DNA from: Prevotella sp. UBA2756
GTDB lineage: Bacteria > Bacteroidota > Bacteroidia > Bacteroidales > Bacteroidaceae
Length of the DNA: 64,000 nucleotides
Assembly (NCBI GenBank): GCA_002353205.1
Contig: DEJE01000014.1
Span: 63,749 to 127,748, forward strand
Direction: 5' to 3'
Under the pieces are notes generated by a model that saw only the letters and a list, made by a program, of their open reading frames with translations, ran no database searches and was not told where the DNA came from. This document shows, piece after piece, positions 18,025-24,586 of this stretch (its first letter is position 1; the number at the start of each line of letters is the position of its first letter). The position numbers and the translations under genes were made by a program.

Positions 18025-18032
18025 CAAACTTA
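18025..18032 (-). promoter_or_regulatory. -7 promoter element (TAAGTTTG) of the DUF349 gene
   Basis: TAAGTTTG on the minus strand, 43 nt before the ATG at 17981. Confidence 0.6.
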
Positions 18033-18085
18033 ATGAAAAAAAATGAATAAACCTATTTTTTTCTGAGATTTCTTTACTTTTTCTT

Positions 18086-19012
18086 TTAAATCAGTCGCCT
18101 GTACTTCAAAAAGAGCCATGTCAGGGCGCTGCCTCCGATGGATATGATCAGTGCCACGATGAAGCCCACGTTGCTGTCTTCCATGCCGTTGATGAGGTTC
18201 ATGCCGAAGAGTCCGGCCACGAGTGTGGGGAACATCATGATGATGGTGACCACGGTGAGCGTGCGCATCACGTTGTTCATGTTGTTGTTGATGATGCTCT
18301 GGTAGGTGTCCATGGTCGACTCGAGGATGTTCGAGTAGATATTGGTGGTCTCGCGGGCCTGTGTCATCTCGATGTTCACGTCCTCGATGAGGTCGGCGTC
18401 GAGCTCGTCCACCTGCAGCTTGAACTTCAGCTTGGCCAGCAGGTTCTCGTTGCCGCGGATGGATGTCTGGAAGTAGGTGAGCGAGTCTTGCAGCCTTGAC
18501 AGTCCGATGAGGCTCTCGTTGTCCACGTCGTGGTCGAGGTTGCGCTTGGCTTTGTCGATGAGCGAGCTGATCTGCTTCAGTCGTTTCAGGTACCACACGG
18601 CCGACGAGAGGAACAGTCGGAAGATCATGTCCACATAGTCGGTGAATCCTGCGCCGCGCTTCTGCTGGAAGCTGACGAAGTCGATCATCATGTTCGTCTC
18701 GTAGTAGCACACGGTGATGGTCACGTCGCGCTTGTGGATGATGCCCAGCGGCACGGTGGTGTAGGGTGTCCGCGAGCGTATCTCCTTCACGTAGGGTATG
18801 CGCAGGATGATGAGCATCCAGCCGTCGTCGTACTCATAGCGTGCACGCTCGTCGGTATCGCTGATGTCGCTGAAGAAATAGTCGGGAATCTTGAAGCGTT
18901 CCTCCAGCTCCTGCTGGTCGTCGTCGGTCGGACACGTCACCTGTATCCAGCAGTTGGGCTCCCACTCGTTCAGAGTGCGCAGCCCTTTGTTTGTATTCCA
19001 ATAGGTCTTCAT
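18086..19012 (-). CDS. corA: CorA-family divalent cation (Mg2+) channel
   Basis: A 308-residue inner-membrane channel. It has a long cytoplasmic N-terminal domain with helical stalk (LSRLQDSLTYFQTSIRG, LIEDVNIEMTQARETTNIY) and two C-terminal TM helices. The first ends in the selectivity motif GMN (VAGLFGMNLING); the second is GFIVALIISIGGSALTWLF, followed by the basic tail KYRR. Pore identity and membrane placement follow from the family. Mg2+ is the usual substrate, but Co2+ or Ni2+ cannot be excluded. The gene has a long leader with a notable RNA structure (separate entry), which suggests post-transcriptional control. Confidence 0.94.
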   Translation of the reverse strand: MKTYWNTNKGLRTLNEWEPNCWIQVTCPTDDDQQELEERFKIPDYFFSDISDTDERARYEYDDGWMLIILRIPYVKEIRSRTPYTTVPLGIIHKRDVTITVCYYETNMMIDFVSFQQKRGAGFTDYVDMIFRLFLSSAVWYLKRLKQISSLIDKAKRNLDHDVDNESLIGLSRLQDSLTYFQTSIRGNENLLAKLKFKLQVDELDADLIEDVNIEMTQARETTNIYSNILESTMDTYQSIINNNMNNVMRTLTVVTIIMMFPTLVAGLFGMNLINGMEDSNVGFIVALIISIGGSALTWLFLKYRRLI

Positions 19013-19187
19013 TGTCGCTAATCCTTTTTTCCTCGCGATGCGCCCATGCCGGGTCGCCTCTTGAGGTGATGATGAGAAAACAGTGTGGCGGCAAAGGGAT
19101 TAGCAGCCTTGCCACCATCCCCCGCCTTAATAGTTGCTACTATCCGCCGGGTAATCGTCCATATTATTGATTGAAATTATGGTTATG
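19013..19187 (-). promoter_or_regulatory. corA 5' leader with start-occluding pseudoknot (candidate riboregulator)
   Basis: From the predicted start near 19187 the leader is about 175 nt. It contains a small hairpin ATAGT-AGCA-ACTAT and then a strong hairpin: GGUGGCAAGG (19116-19107) pairs with CCUUUGCCGCC (19097-19087) with one bulged U. The 9-nt loop reads CUGCUAAUC. The stretch GCUAAUCC (19104-19097) is the exact complement of GGAUUAGC (19024-19017), which ends 4 nt before the AUG and covers the GGA of the likely ribosome-binding site. The pairing is seen directly. Regulation, for instance by Mg2+, is inference. It does not match the M-box as I know it. Confidence 0.55.
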
Positions 19188-19193
19188 TGGGTG

Positions 19194-19201
19194 CAAAGGT
19201 A
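19194..19201 (-). promoter_or_regulatory. -7 promoter element (TACCTTTG) of corA
   Basis: TACCTTTG on the minus strand, 181 nt before the corA ATG, so the transcript should carry a long leader. Confidence 0.65.
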
Positions 19202-19237
19202 CAAAAAAAAATCGTAAAAAGCAAATTCGGCATCAAA

Positions 19238-19280
19238 AAATGCTTCCGCGCGGTCGCTATCGGCCGGTGCGGAAGCATTT
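19238..19280 (-). terminator. Terminator of pepD
   Basis: AAATGCTTCCGC pairs perfectly with GCGGAAGCATTT, and on the minus strand is followed by TTTTTTG. It lies 30 nt after the pepD stop and separates it from the corA promoter. Confidence 0.88.
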
Positions 19281-19310
19281 CTGTCTGTCTCTCTTTGTCC
19301 TATAGGGGCA

Positions 19311-20771
19311 TCATCCTTTCGCGGGGATGTCGCGGAGCGTCTTCTGCAGCAGCTGCCAGAAGGGCTCTACGGTCTCGATGAGTGCGCGCTCGGTGGTGGT
19401 GTGGGGCGACTTCATCGTCGGGCCGAGCGATACGACGTCGAGGTGCGGATATTTGCCGAGGATGACCGAGCACTCCAGTCCGGCGTGGTCCACCTGTATG
19501 ATGCCGTCGGTTCCGAAGAGCTCCTTGTACTCTTTCAGCAGCAGGTGCAGGATTTCCGAGTCGGGGTTCGGGTCCCAGCCGCCGTAGCTTCCGGCCGTCT
19601 CCACCTTCATGCCGGCCATGTTGAAGCAGCTCTCGAGCATGTCGACGACATACTGTTTCATGTCCTCGCGGCTCGAACGGGCCAGGATCTTCAGCGCGGC
19701 CTTGCCGTCCTCGATGTCGATGATGGCGAGGTTCGACGATGTCTCCACCACGCTTGGGTAGCTCGGGATCATGCGCACCACGCCGTCGTGGCAGGCCAGG
19801 ATGGCGTTCACCAGGTTATCCTGTATCTCGCAGGGCACCTCGGTCTTCGGCAGCTCCACCTCTTCGGCGAAGAACTCGATGCCGCTCTCTATCTGTTTGT
19901 ATTCGTCGATGAAGTCGGCGCGCCACTCTTCGACGTCCTCTTTCAGACTCTCCATGTTCCCCTTCGGCAGCGTCAGCACCACCTCGGCCTTGAAGGGGAT
20001 GGCGTTGCGCATGTTGCCGCCGTGCCAGCTCACGAGGCGCGCCTCCTCGGTCTCGATGACCTCGCGCACGAAGCGGGCCATCATCTTGTTCGCGTTGCCG
20101 CGCCCTTCGTGGATCTCCAGTCCGCTGTGCCCGCCGCGCAGGCCTTTCAGCGTCACCTTCACGGCCACGTCGTCCGTGTCCGTGTCCACATTCTTGAACT
20201 CCATCGTGGCTGTGACATCGATGCCGCCGGCGCTTCCGATGACGAATTTCCCCCACGTTTCCGAGTCGAGGTTGAGCAGGATGTCGCCGTTGAGCTCGCC
20301 CGTGGGCAGGTCGTTGGCACCATACATGCCCGTCTCCTCGTCGGCGGTGATGAGGGCTTCCACCGGACCGTGCACCAGTGTCTTGTCTTCCATCACCGAC
20401 AGGATGGCGGCCACGCCCAGACCGTTGTCGGCGCCGAGCGTCGTCCCCTTGGCCTTCACCCATTCGCCGTCGATCCACGGTTCTATGGGGTCGGTCTCGA
20501 AGTTGTGTGTCGACTCGGGAGTCTTCTGCGGCACCATGTCCATGTGGGCCTGCAGGATGACGCCCTTGCGGTTCTCCATCCCTGCCGAGGCGGGTTTGCG
20601 CATGACGATGTTTCCGGCTTCGTCCTTGAAGCCTTCCACGCCGGCGTTCTTGGCGAAGTCGAGCAGGAACTGCTGCACTTTCTCCAGATGTCCGCTCGGG
20701 CGCGGCACTTGCGTCAGTGCATAGAAATTCTTCCAGATGCACTCAGGTTTCAGATTCTTAATTTCACTCAT
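19311..20771 (-). CDS. pepD: Aminoacyl-histidine dipeptidase (peptidase M20/C-type PepD)
   Basis: A cytosolic zinc dipeptidase that releases amino acids from Xaa-His and other dipeptides. Its 486 residues match the family. Metal-binding and catalytic motifs are in order: ILQAHMDMVPQ (about 91-101), TTLGADNGLGVAA (Asp ligand), ALITADEETGMYGAN (catalytic Glu) and LLNLDSETWGKFVIG. The lid/dimerisation region contains LKGLRGGHSGLEIHEGRGNA. The C-terminal His region is SLGPTMKSPHTTTERA. No signal peptide. Its terminator is at 19238-19280, and an octamer repeat lies upstream. Confidence 0.94.
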   Translation of the reverse strand: MSEIKNLKPECIWKNFYALTQVPRPSGHLEKVQQFLLDFAKNAGVEGFKDEAGNIVMRKPASAGMENRKGVILQAHMDMVPQKTPESTHNFETDPIEPWIDGEWVKAKGTTLGADNGLGVAAILSVMEDKTLVHGPVEALITADEETGMYGANDLPTGELNGDILLNLDSETWGKFVIGSAGGIDVTATMEFKNVDTDTDDVAVKVTLKGLRGGHSGLEIHEGRGNANKMMARFVREVIETEEARLVSWHGGNMRNAIPFKAEVVLTLPKGNMESLKEDVEEWRADFIDEYKQIESGIEFFAEEVELPKTEVPCEIQDNLVNAILACHDGVVRMIPSYPSVVETSSNLAIIDIEDGKAALKILARSSREDMKQYVVDMLESCFNMAGMKVETAGSYGGWDPNPDSEILHLLLKEYKELFGTDGIIQVDHAGLECSVILGKYPHLDVVSLGPTMKSPHTTTERALIETVEPFWQLLQKTLRDIPAKG

Positions 20772-20820
20772 AGTTGTTCTTTTTTTATCGAGGAGCGAGG
20801 GATCGGGGGGGCGAGGCCGC

Positions 20821-20900
20821 TATTCCGTGATTCCGCTATTCCGTGATTCCGTGATTCCGTGATACCGTTATTCCGTAATACCGTTAAACCGTCATCACGA
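20821..20900. repeat. Octamer tandem repeat (nnATTCCG), 10 units
   Basis: Ten consecutive 8-bp units: TATTCCG-type, TGATTCCG, CTATTCCG and, towards the right end, diverged TAATACCG and TTAAACCG. It is the inverse of the repeat at 15882-15945. It lies upstream of pepD, between it and the end of the flippase-like gene. Confidence 0.88.
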
Positions 20901-21001
20901 GATTTGCTTCGGATTGTCCCTTTTCCACTCCCATTCCTTATTCCTCGATGGTGTTAATAATTATATTCTTTCATGATTGTTCCGGTGTGCACATATTATA
21001 A

Positions 21002-22003
21002 TCATGCTCGATTCCTTGCTCGCACCCCCGCGAACGATATCGCCACCCACGCATAGATGCCGAGGAGGACGACGAGGCCCGTCTGCAGCGTGTGGACGAT
21101 GAGGACGAAGGCCAGCGCGCTGTCGTCCTGTACGCCATAGAGGATGAGCATCGTCTTTACGGCGAAATGCCATGGACCGGCACCGTTGGGCGTGGGCACG
21201 ATGACGGCGATGCTTCCCACGATGAAGGTCACCAGGGCGCACGACAGTCCCAGACCGGCCGTTGCCTCGAAGCAGAAGAACGTCAGGTAGTAATGGATGA
21301 AGTAGCTCACCCAGATGCCGAGGGAGAAAAAGGCGAAGAGAGGGATGTCGCGCACGTCCTTGAGCGAGATGATGCCCTGCCAGATGCCGCGCAGCGTCGC
21401 TTTCACCTTACTGTAGATGGAGAGTCGGCGCAGCAGCCACCACAGCAGCGCCACGGCCGCCACGCCGCAGATCGCCGTCACCCAGTAGCCTGTGGCCGAG
21501 AACTGCTGGAAGATGGTGTCGATACTGGTCCCCGTCTTCTCGAAGAAGGTGCCGAACATGCTCATCTGCCACAGCAGCGTCACCCCCGTGATGGCCATGA
21601 TGATCAGCGAGTCGATGGCACGCTCGGTGACCACCGTGCCCAAGGCTTTCGAGAACGACACACCGTCGGAACGCTTCAGCACGGCACAGCGCGTGAACTC
21701 GCCGATGCGCGGCACCAACAGCGAGGCGGCATACGACAGCAGCACGGCATGCACGCAGCTGCTCGTACGGGGATGCTCGCCCACGGGGTCGAGCGTCTGA
21801 CGCCACCGCCAGCCGCGCATCAGCTGCGCCAGCAGGCCGAAGGGCATCGACAGCAGCATCCACGTCCAGTCCATCTCGTCGGTGAGCACATGGCGAATCT
21901 GCCGGATGTCGCTCCCGCGATACATCCAGTAGAGTATGGCACCGCCCAGAACAAGGGGGAAAAGCACTTTCAACGTCTCGCCGACCACTTTCTTCCATTC
22001 CAT
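21002..22003 (-). CDS. Flippase-like integral membrane protein (LPG synthase TM-domain family)
   Basis: About 333 residues with seven or eight hydrophobic helices (e.g. VLFPLVLGGAILYWMY, LIIMAITGVTLLWQMSMF, VTAICGVAAVALLWWLL). The family motif surrounds SLLVPRIGEFTRCAVLKR, typical of the UPF0104/AglD-like transmembrane domain of lysylphosphatidylglycerol synthase. No aminoacyl-transferase domain is present, so it is a stand-alone lipid flippase-like protein; its substrate is unknown. I prefer the ATG at 22003, where homologous sequence appears to begin and which lies 8 nt after a TAAATTTG. An ATG at 22069, preceded by AAAGGA, is an alternative. Confidence 0.82.
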   Translation of the reverse strand: MEWKKVVGETLKVLFPLVLGGAILYWMYRGSDIRQIRHVLTDEMDWTWMLLSMPFGLLAQLMRGWRWRQTLDPVGEHPRTSSCVHAVLLSYAASLLVPRIGEFTRCAVLKRSDGVSFSKALGTVVTERAIDSLIIMAITGVTLLWQMSMFGTFFEKTGTSIDTIFQQFSATGYWVTAICGVAAVALLWWLLRRLSIYSKVKATLRGIWQGIISLKDVRDIPLFAFFSLGIWVSYFIHYYLTFFCFEATAGLGLSCALVTFIVGSIAVIVPTPNGAGPWHFAVKTMLILYGVQDDSALAFVLIVHTLQTGLVVLLGIYAWVAISFAGVRARNRA

Positions 22004-22011
22004 AGCAAGCG

Positions 22012-22019
22012 CAAATTTA
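22012..22019 (-). promoter_or_regulatory. -7 element (TAAATTTG) next to the flippase-like gene start
   Basis: TAAATTTG on the minus strand ends 8 nt before the ATG at 22003. If used, the mRNA is leaderless or nearly so. If translation starts at 22069, this is only a coding coincidence. Confidence 0.45.
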
Positions 22020-22206
22020 CAACAAAATCGCGACATAGCGTTGCTTTTTAAGAGATAATAACATCGCATCGCGTTCCTTTCGCCTTCCAAAGGCCCTTTA
22101 TATATTATAAATAGGTGTAGCCCTGAGCCCTCGGTTGACCAATGTCAAACCGTTTGACGAGCATCAAATAAACGGCCTTTTTGCACCTAAAAGAGCACAA
22201 AAGACT

Positions 22207-22236
22207 TGTCGGTGACCGAAAACCTCGTACCTTTGC
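22207..22236 (+). promoter_or_regulatory. Full promoter of the microprotein operon (TTG-N19-TACCTTTG)
   Basis: TTG at 22207-22209 and TACCTTTG at 22229-22236 are separated by exactly 19 nt, the Bacteroidetes consensus spacing. Transcription should start near 22243. The flanking stretch 22020-22206 holds no supportable gene. Confidence 0.85.
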
Positions 22237-22269
22237 ATCGTCAAAAAGAAAAAGGATTAAGGTAAAAAG

Positions 22270-22295
22270 ATTCGGGCCAGAGGGCCCCAGGATAA
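22270..22295 (+). other. Leader hairpin and repeated AGGATAACAAA motif
   Basis: GGGCC-AGAG-GGCCC at about 22275-22289 can form a compact hairpin. It is followed by CAGGATAACAAA, which recurs just before the second microprotein gene at about 22491. Confidence 0.45.
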
Positions 22296-22333
22296 CAAAA
22301 TTAAGTTGAACTTTTTAAAGCAGAGAAAGGAAA

Positions 22334-22420
22334 ATGATTATGACAATGACTTCATTAATGGTAGTCCTCTCGGCAGTCGTTCTGGTTGTAGCTGCACGCT
22401 ACGGTTTCACCACGAAATAA
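22334..22420 (+). CDS. 28-residue single-helix membrane microprotein
   Basis: ATG to TAA encodes 28 residues: a short N-terminus with several Met, a hydrophobic run LMVVLSAVVLVVAA of about 14, and the tail RYGFTTK. The purine-rich AAAGGAAA sits immediately upstream as a ribosome-binding site. It lies inside a clearly bounded transcription unit: promoter at 22207-22236, terminator at 22653-22680. The hydrophobic helix and basic tail fit an inner-membrane microprotein with the C-terminus inside. I do not recognise a family, and the function is unknown. Confidence 0.6.
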   Translation: MIMTMTSLMVVLSAVVLVVAARYGFTTK

Positions 22421-22432
22421 CAACGCTGCCTT

Positions 22433-22455
22433 CCGGAGCATGCTCCGGGAGAGAA
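22433..22455 (+). other. Perfect palindrome between the microprotein genes
   Basis: CCGGAGCATGCTCCGG is a 16-bp perfect palindrome at about 22435-22450 in the intercistronic region, and could fold as an RNA hairpin or bind a dimeric protein. Confidence 0.5.
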
Positions 22456-22524
22456 CAACGGCCGCAAGGCCCAAAACAAGAGAAAACACAGGATAACAAA
22501 CATATTTAAAGAAAGGAAACAACA

Positions 22525-22623
22525 ATGGGTTATTCAGTAGTATTCACAGTAGCAGCACTCGTCTGCGCATGGACCGTAGCTTACGGTGTGTATATTGGCA
22601 AGAAGATCGACAGTGCCAAATAG
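22525..22623 (+). CDS. 32-residue single-helix membrane microprotein
   Basis: ATG to TAG encodes 32 residues beginning MGYSVVFTVAALVCAW, with one hydrophobic helix (about residues 4-24) and the charged tail GKKIDSAK. It is preceded by AAAGAAAGGAAACAAC, a good A/G-rich ribosome-binding region. It is the second gene of the same unit; the terminator begins 29 nt after the stop. Both microproteins have one helix and a basic C-terminal end, suggesting they act together or at the same membrane target. No family recognised. Confidence 0.65.
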   Translation: MGYSVVFTVAALVCAWTVAYGVYIGKKIDSAK

Positions 22624-22652
22624 TTTTGAACTTATTCCACATTCATACACAG

Positions 22653-22680
22653 AGCCATCCTTCAGGGGTGGCTTTTTTTT
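22653..22680 (+). terminator. Terminator of the microprotein operon
   Basis: GCCATCC-TTCA-GGGGTGGC followed by eight T. The whole transcript would be about 435 nt. Confidence 0.92.
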
Positions 22681-22714
22681 AGTTCATAGTTTATAGTTTA
22701 TAGTTCATAGTTAT
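22680..22714. repeat. Heptamer tandem repeat (TAGTTCA/TAGTTTA), 5 units
   Basis: Five consecutive 7-bp units (TAGTTCA, TAGTTTA, TAGTTTA, TAGTTCA, TAGTTAT) begin at the terminator T-run, ahead of the SPFH gene. Confidence 0.8.
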
Positions 22715-22821
22715 TCGCAAGCGATGCGAGCAGAATATATAGTTTTGCTTAACAAACGTGAATAAGTCAGTGAAAAAGCTAAAATTTGGGGACGGATGGT
22801 ACAACGAACGGGAATAATGCG

Positions 22822-22829
22822 TAAATTTG
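22822..22829 (+). promoter_or_regulatory. -7 promoter element (TAAATTTG) of the SPFH gene
   Basis: TAAATTTG lies 38 nt before the ATG at 22868. No well-spaced -33 TTG is present. Confidence 0.6.
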
Positions 22830-22867
22830 CAATATCAAAATGATATCACTTTTAAATCGTATTGAAT

Positions 22868-23818
22868 ATGGAAAAGAAAGAAATTCCCTTTGAAGGCATC
22901 ACGCTCAACGGCTTCCTGATGTTGTTTGTGAGTATTCTGGTCACCCTGGGCAGCCTCGCCCTGATTGTCTATGGCATCTGTTTCAGCGTCCCGATGATCG
23001 GCGTCGGCGTGCTCGCGTTCATTGTCTCCACGATGCTCTGGTGCGGATTCCTGATGCTCGAGCCCAACGAGGCCCGCGTCATCACCTTCTTCGGAAAATA
23101 TCGCGGCACGTTCACACGCACGGGCTACTACTGGATCAACCCCTTCTGCTCGTCGAAGAAGCTGTCGCTGCGCGCACGCAACATGGATGCCGAGCCCATT
23201 AAGGTCAACGACAAGACGGGAAACCCCATCATGATCGGCCTCGTGCTCGTGTGGCGACTGAAGGATACCTACAAGGCCATGTTCGAAATCGACTCGCAGA
23301 CGATGGCTTCTCCAGGCTCAGCCTCCGTGGGCAGCAACGACACGAAGAGCCTCATGGCAGCCTTCGAGCGCTTCGTGCGCGTGCAGAGCGACGCCGCCCT
23401 GCGACAGGTGGCCGGGCAGTATGCCTACGACAACACCGACGAGGGGCTGTACGGTGAGCTCACCCTGCGCGACGGCAGCGACGAGATCAACAAGGAACTG
23501 GAGCAGAAGCTCGACGAGCGCCTTGACATGGCAGGCATCGAGGTCGTCGAGGCACGCATCAACTATCTGGCCTACGCTCCCGAGATTGCTGCCGTCATGC
23601 TGCGCCGCCAGCAGGCTTCGGCCATCATCACGGCGCGCGAGAAGATCGTCGAGGGTGCCGTCTCCATGGTGAAGATGGCGCTGAAGCGTCTCTCCGACGA
23701 GGATGTGGTGGAGCTCGACGACGACAAGAAGGCAGCCATGGTGAGCAACCTCATGGTGGTGCTCTGCGGCGACGAGAGCGCGCAGCCCGTGGTCAACACC
23801 GGCACGCTGAACCACTAA
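22868..23818 (+). CDS. SPFH (prohibitin/band 7) domain membrane protein
   Basis: A 316-residue protein with two N-terminal TM helices (FLMLFVSILVTLGSLALIVY and MIGVGVLAFIVSTMLW), then the SPFH core beginning LEPNEARVITFFGKYRGTF and VNDKTGNPIMIGLVLVWRL. A helical segment (about 150-280) contains LDMAGIEVVEARINYLAYAPE and MLRRQQASAIITAREKIVE, the typical coiled oligomerisation region. SPFH proteins form large ring or cage assemblies on membranes and modulate proteases or lipid domains. I chose ATG 22868 rather than the TTG at 22862. It is followed 88 nt later by a ribbon-helix-helix gene, a pairing I recall from other Bacteroidales. Confidence 0.9.
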   Translation: MEKKEIPFEGITLNGFLMLFVSILVTLGSLALIVYGICFSVPMIGVGVLAFIVSTMLWCGFLMLEPNEARVITFFGKYRGTFTRTGYYWINPFCSSKKLSLRARNMDAEPIKVNDKTGNPIMIGLVLVWRLKDTYKAMFEIDSQTMASPGSASVGSNDTKSLMAAFERFVRVQSDAALRQVAGQYAYDNTDEGLYGELTLRDGSDEINKELEQKLDERLDMAGIEVVEARINYLAYAPEIAAVMLRRQQASAIITAREKIVEGAVSMVKMALKRLSDEDVVELDDDKKAAMVSNLMVVLCGDESAQPVVNTGTLNH

Positions 23819-23820
23819 AC

Positions 23821-23879
23821 AGTGGAAAGTGGAAAGTTGACAGTGGAAAGTTGACAGTGGATACTCTCCACTTTCCACT
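23821..23879. repeat. 13-bp perfect inverted repeat plus short tandem units
   Basis: AGTGGAAAGTGGA (23821-23833) and TCCACTTTCCACT (23867-23879) are exact complements. Between them AGTGGAAAGTTGAC repeats. It lies between the SPFH and ribbon-helix-helix genes and could form an intra-operon hairpin. Confidence 0.7.
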
Positions 23880-23906
23880 CTCCATTCTCCACTAAAAATC
23901 TTCTTT

Positions 23907-24098
23907 ATGGCAAAGGAAAAAAACAAATCAAAAAGTTTCGTCTTGCGCGTGGACAGTGAGACGATGGACGCCATCGAAGCGTGGGCCGCCGATGAGTTCC
24001 GCAGCACCAACGGGCAGCTGCAGTGGATCATCACCGAGGCCCTGCGCAAGGCAGGCCGTATGCCAAAGAAGAAACCCTTCGCTCAGGAAGAACCATAG
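23907..24098 (+). CDS. Small ribbon-helix-helix (Arc-type) DNA-binding protein
   Basis: 63 residues. KSFVLRVDSETMDAIEAWAA gives the beta strand plus first helix of an Arc/MetJ fold, and STNGQLQWIITEALRKAGR gives the second helix, as in Arc-like proteins annotated next to SPFH genes. A Lys-rich start and the tail PKKKPFAQEEP are probably flexible. It would bind DNA as a dimer, perhaps controlling its own operon. The inverted repeats on either side are candidate operators (inference). Confidence 0.85.
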   Translation: MAKEKNKSKSFVLRVDSETMDAIEAWAADEFRSTNGQLQWIITEALRKAGRMPKKKPFAQEEP

Positions 24099-24150
24099 GT
24101 AAAACTTCAAGTTCCGCATGTTTGAGGAGTATAGGAGTTTAGGAGTTTTC

Positions 24151-24221
24151 GCGGCTTTCAGCCGCTGGAGTTTAGACATTTGCCACGGCGCAACGATCCC
24201 AATCACAAATGTCTAAACTCC
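24151..24221. repeat. Two hairpins, including a 16-bp perfect inverted repeat
   Basis: GCGGCT-TTC-AGCCGC at 24151-24165 is a small perfect hairpin. GGAGTTTAGACATTTG (24167-24182) is exactly complementary to CAAATGTCTAAACTCC (24206-24221), with a 23-nt loop. No T-run follows, so it is not a simple terminator. Confidence 0.75.
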
Positions 24222-24310
24222 CAAACCCCAGACTCCAAAGGACAAGTGGAGCTTGCGGAAGTCGAAATTCTTAATTCTTCGCTCGACCTTTGGTCGCTTT
24301 GTTTGCAAAG

Positions 24311-24384
24311 AACTCTTAATTCTTAATTCTTAACTCTTAATTCTTAACTCTTAATTCTTAACTCTTAACTCTTAATTCTTAACT
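24311..24384. repeat. Heptamer tandem repeat (ATTCTTA/ACTCTTA), about 10 units
   Basis: Consecutive 7-bp units alternate ATTCTTA and ACTCTTA and end 12 nt before the ATG at 24396. The same heptamer, inverted, lies at 39182-39212 and 40763-40840. Confidence 0.85.
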
Positions 24385-24395
24385 AAAAAGCGGTT

Positions 24396-24575
24396 ATGAA
24401 CAGAAAGAAAGCCCTTCTCCTTCTCACAGCACTCGAGACCATGTTGCTCGTCATCGTCTGCATGCTCTATTTCAACGGTGTCATCGGCATGCGGATGTTC
24501 ATCGGCGTTGCCCTGCTGCTGTCCGTCCTCTGCTCGGCAATCGTGGTCATCATCGTGCGCCGCTTCGGCGGCTGA
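24396..24575 (+). CDS. 59-residue two-helix membrane protein
   Basis: ATG to TGA encodes 59 residues: a basic start MNRKKALLLLTALETM, a first hydrophobic segment to about residue 25 (LLVIVCMLYF), a short NGVIG turn, a second helix (about 31-54, MRMFIGVALLLSVLCSAIVV) and an RRFGG tail. Both ends are predicted on the same, probably cytoplasmic, side. It is the third gene of the SPFH/ribbon-helix-helix set and is convergent with the LytTR regulator. No family recognised. The high hydrophobicity and clean helix boundaries argue that it is real. Confidence 0.65.
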   Translation: MNRKKALLLLTALETMLLVIVCMLYFNGVIGMRMFIGVALLLSVLCSAIVVIIVRRFGG

Positions 24576-24586
24576 CGCAGCGCCCC

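Larger units (their letters stand above)
24099..24395. other. Intercistronic gap with hairpins and tandem repeats
   Basis: 297 nt between the ribbon-helix-helix gene and the 59-residue membrane protein gene. It holds TAGGAGTT octamers (24124-24147), two hairpins and a heptamer repeat array, listed separately. I see no gene. Confidence 0.6.

Noticed and set aside
19013..19187. corA leader as an M-box or cobalamin riboswitch
   Set aside because: Some fragments (CCGCCACACTG, GCGACCCGGC) recall the B12 box, but the ordered conserved core of neither class can be laid out. Kept only as an unclassified structure.
22306..22509. 67-codon frame starting at a TTG in the microprotein operon
   Set aside because: It runs through the promoter-proximal leader, the first microprotein gene in another frame and the palindrome. 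It has no ribosome-binding site and a composition unlike a protein.
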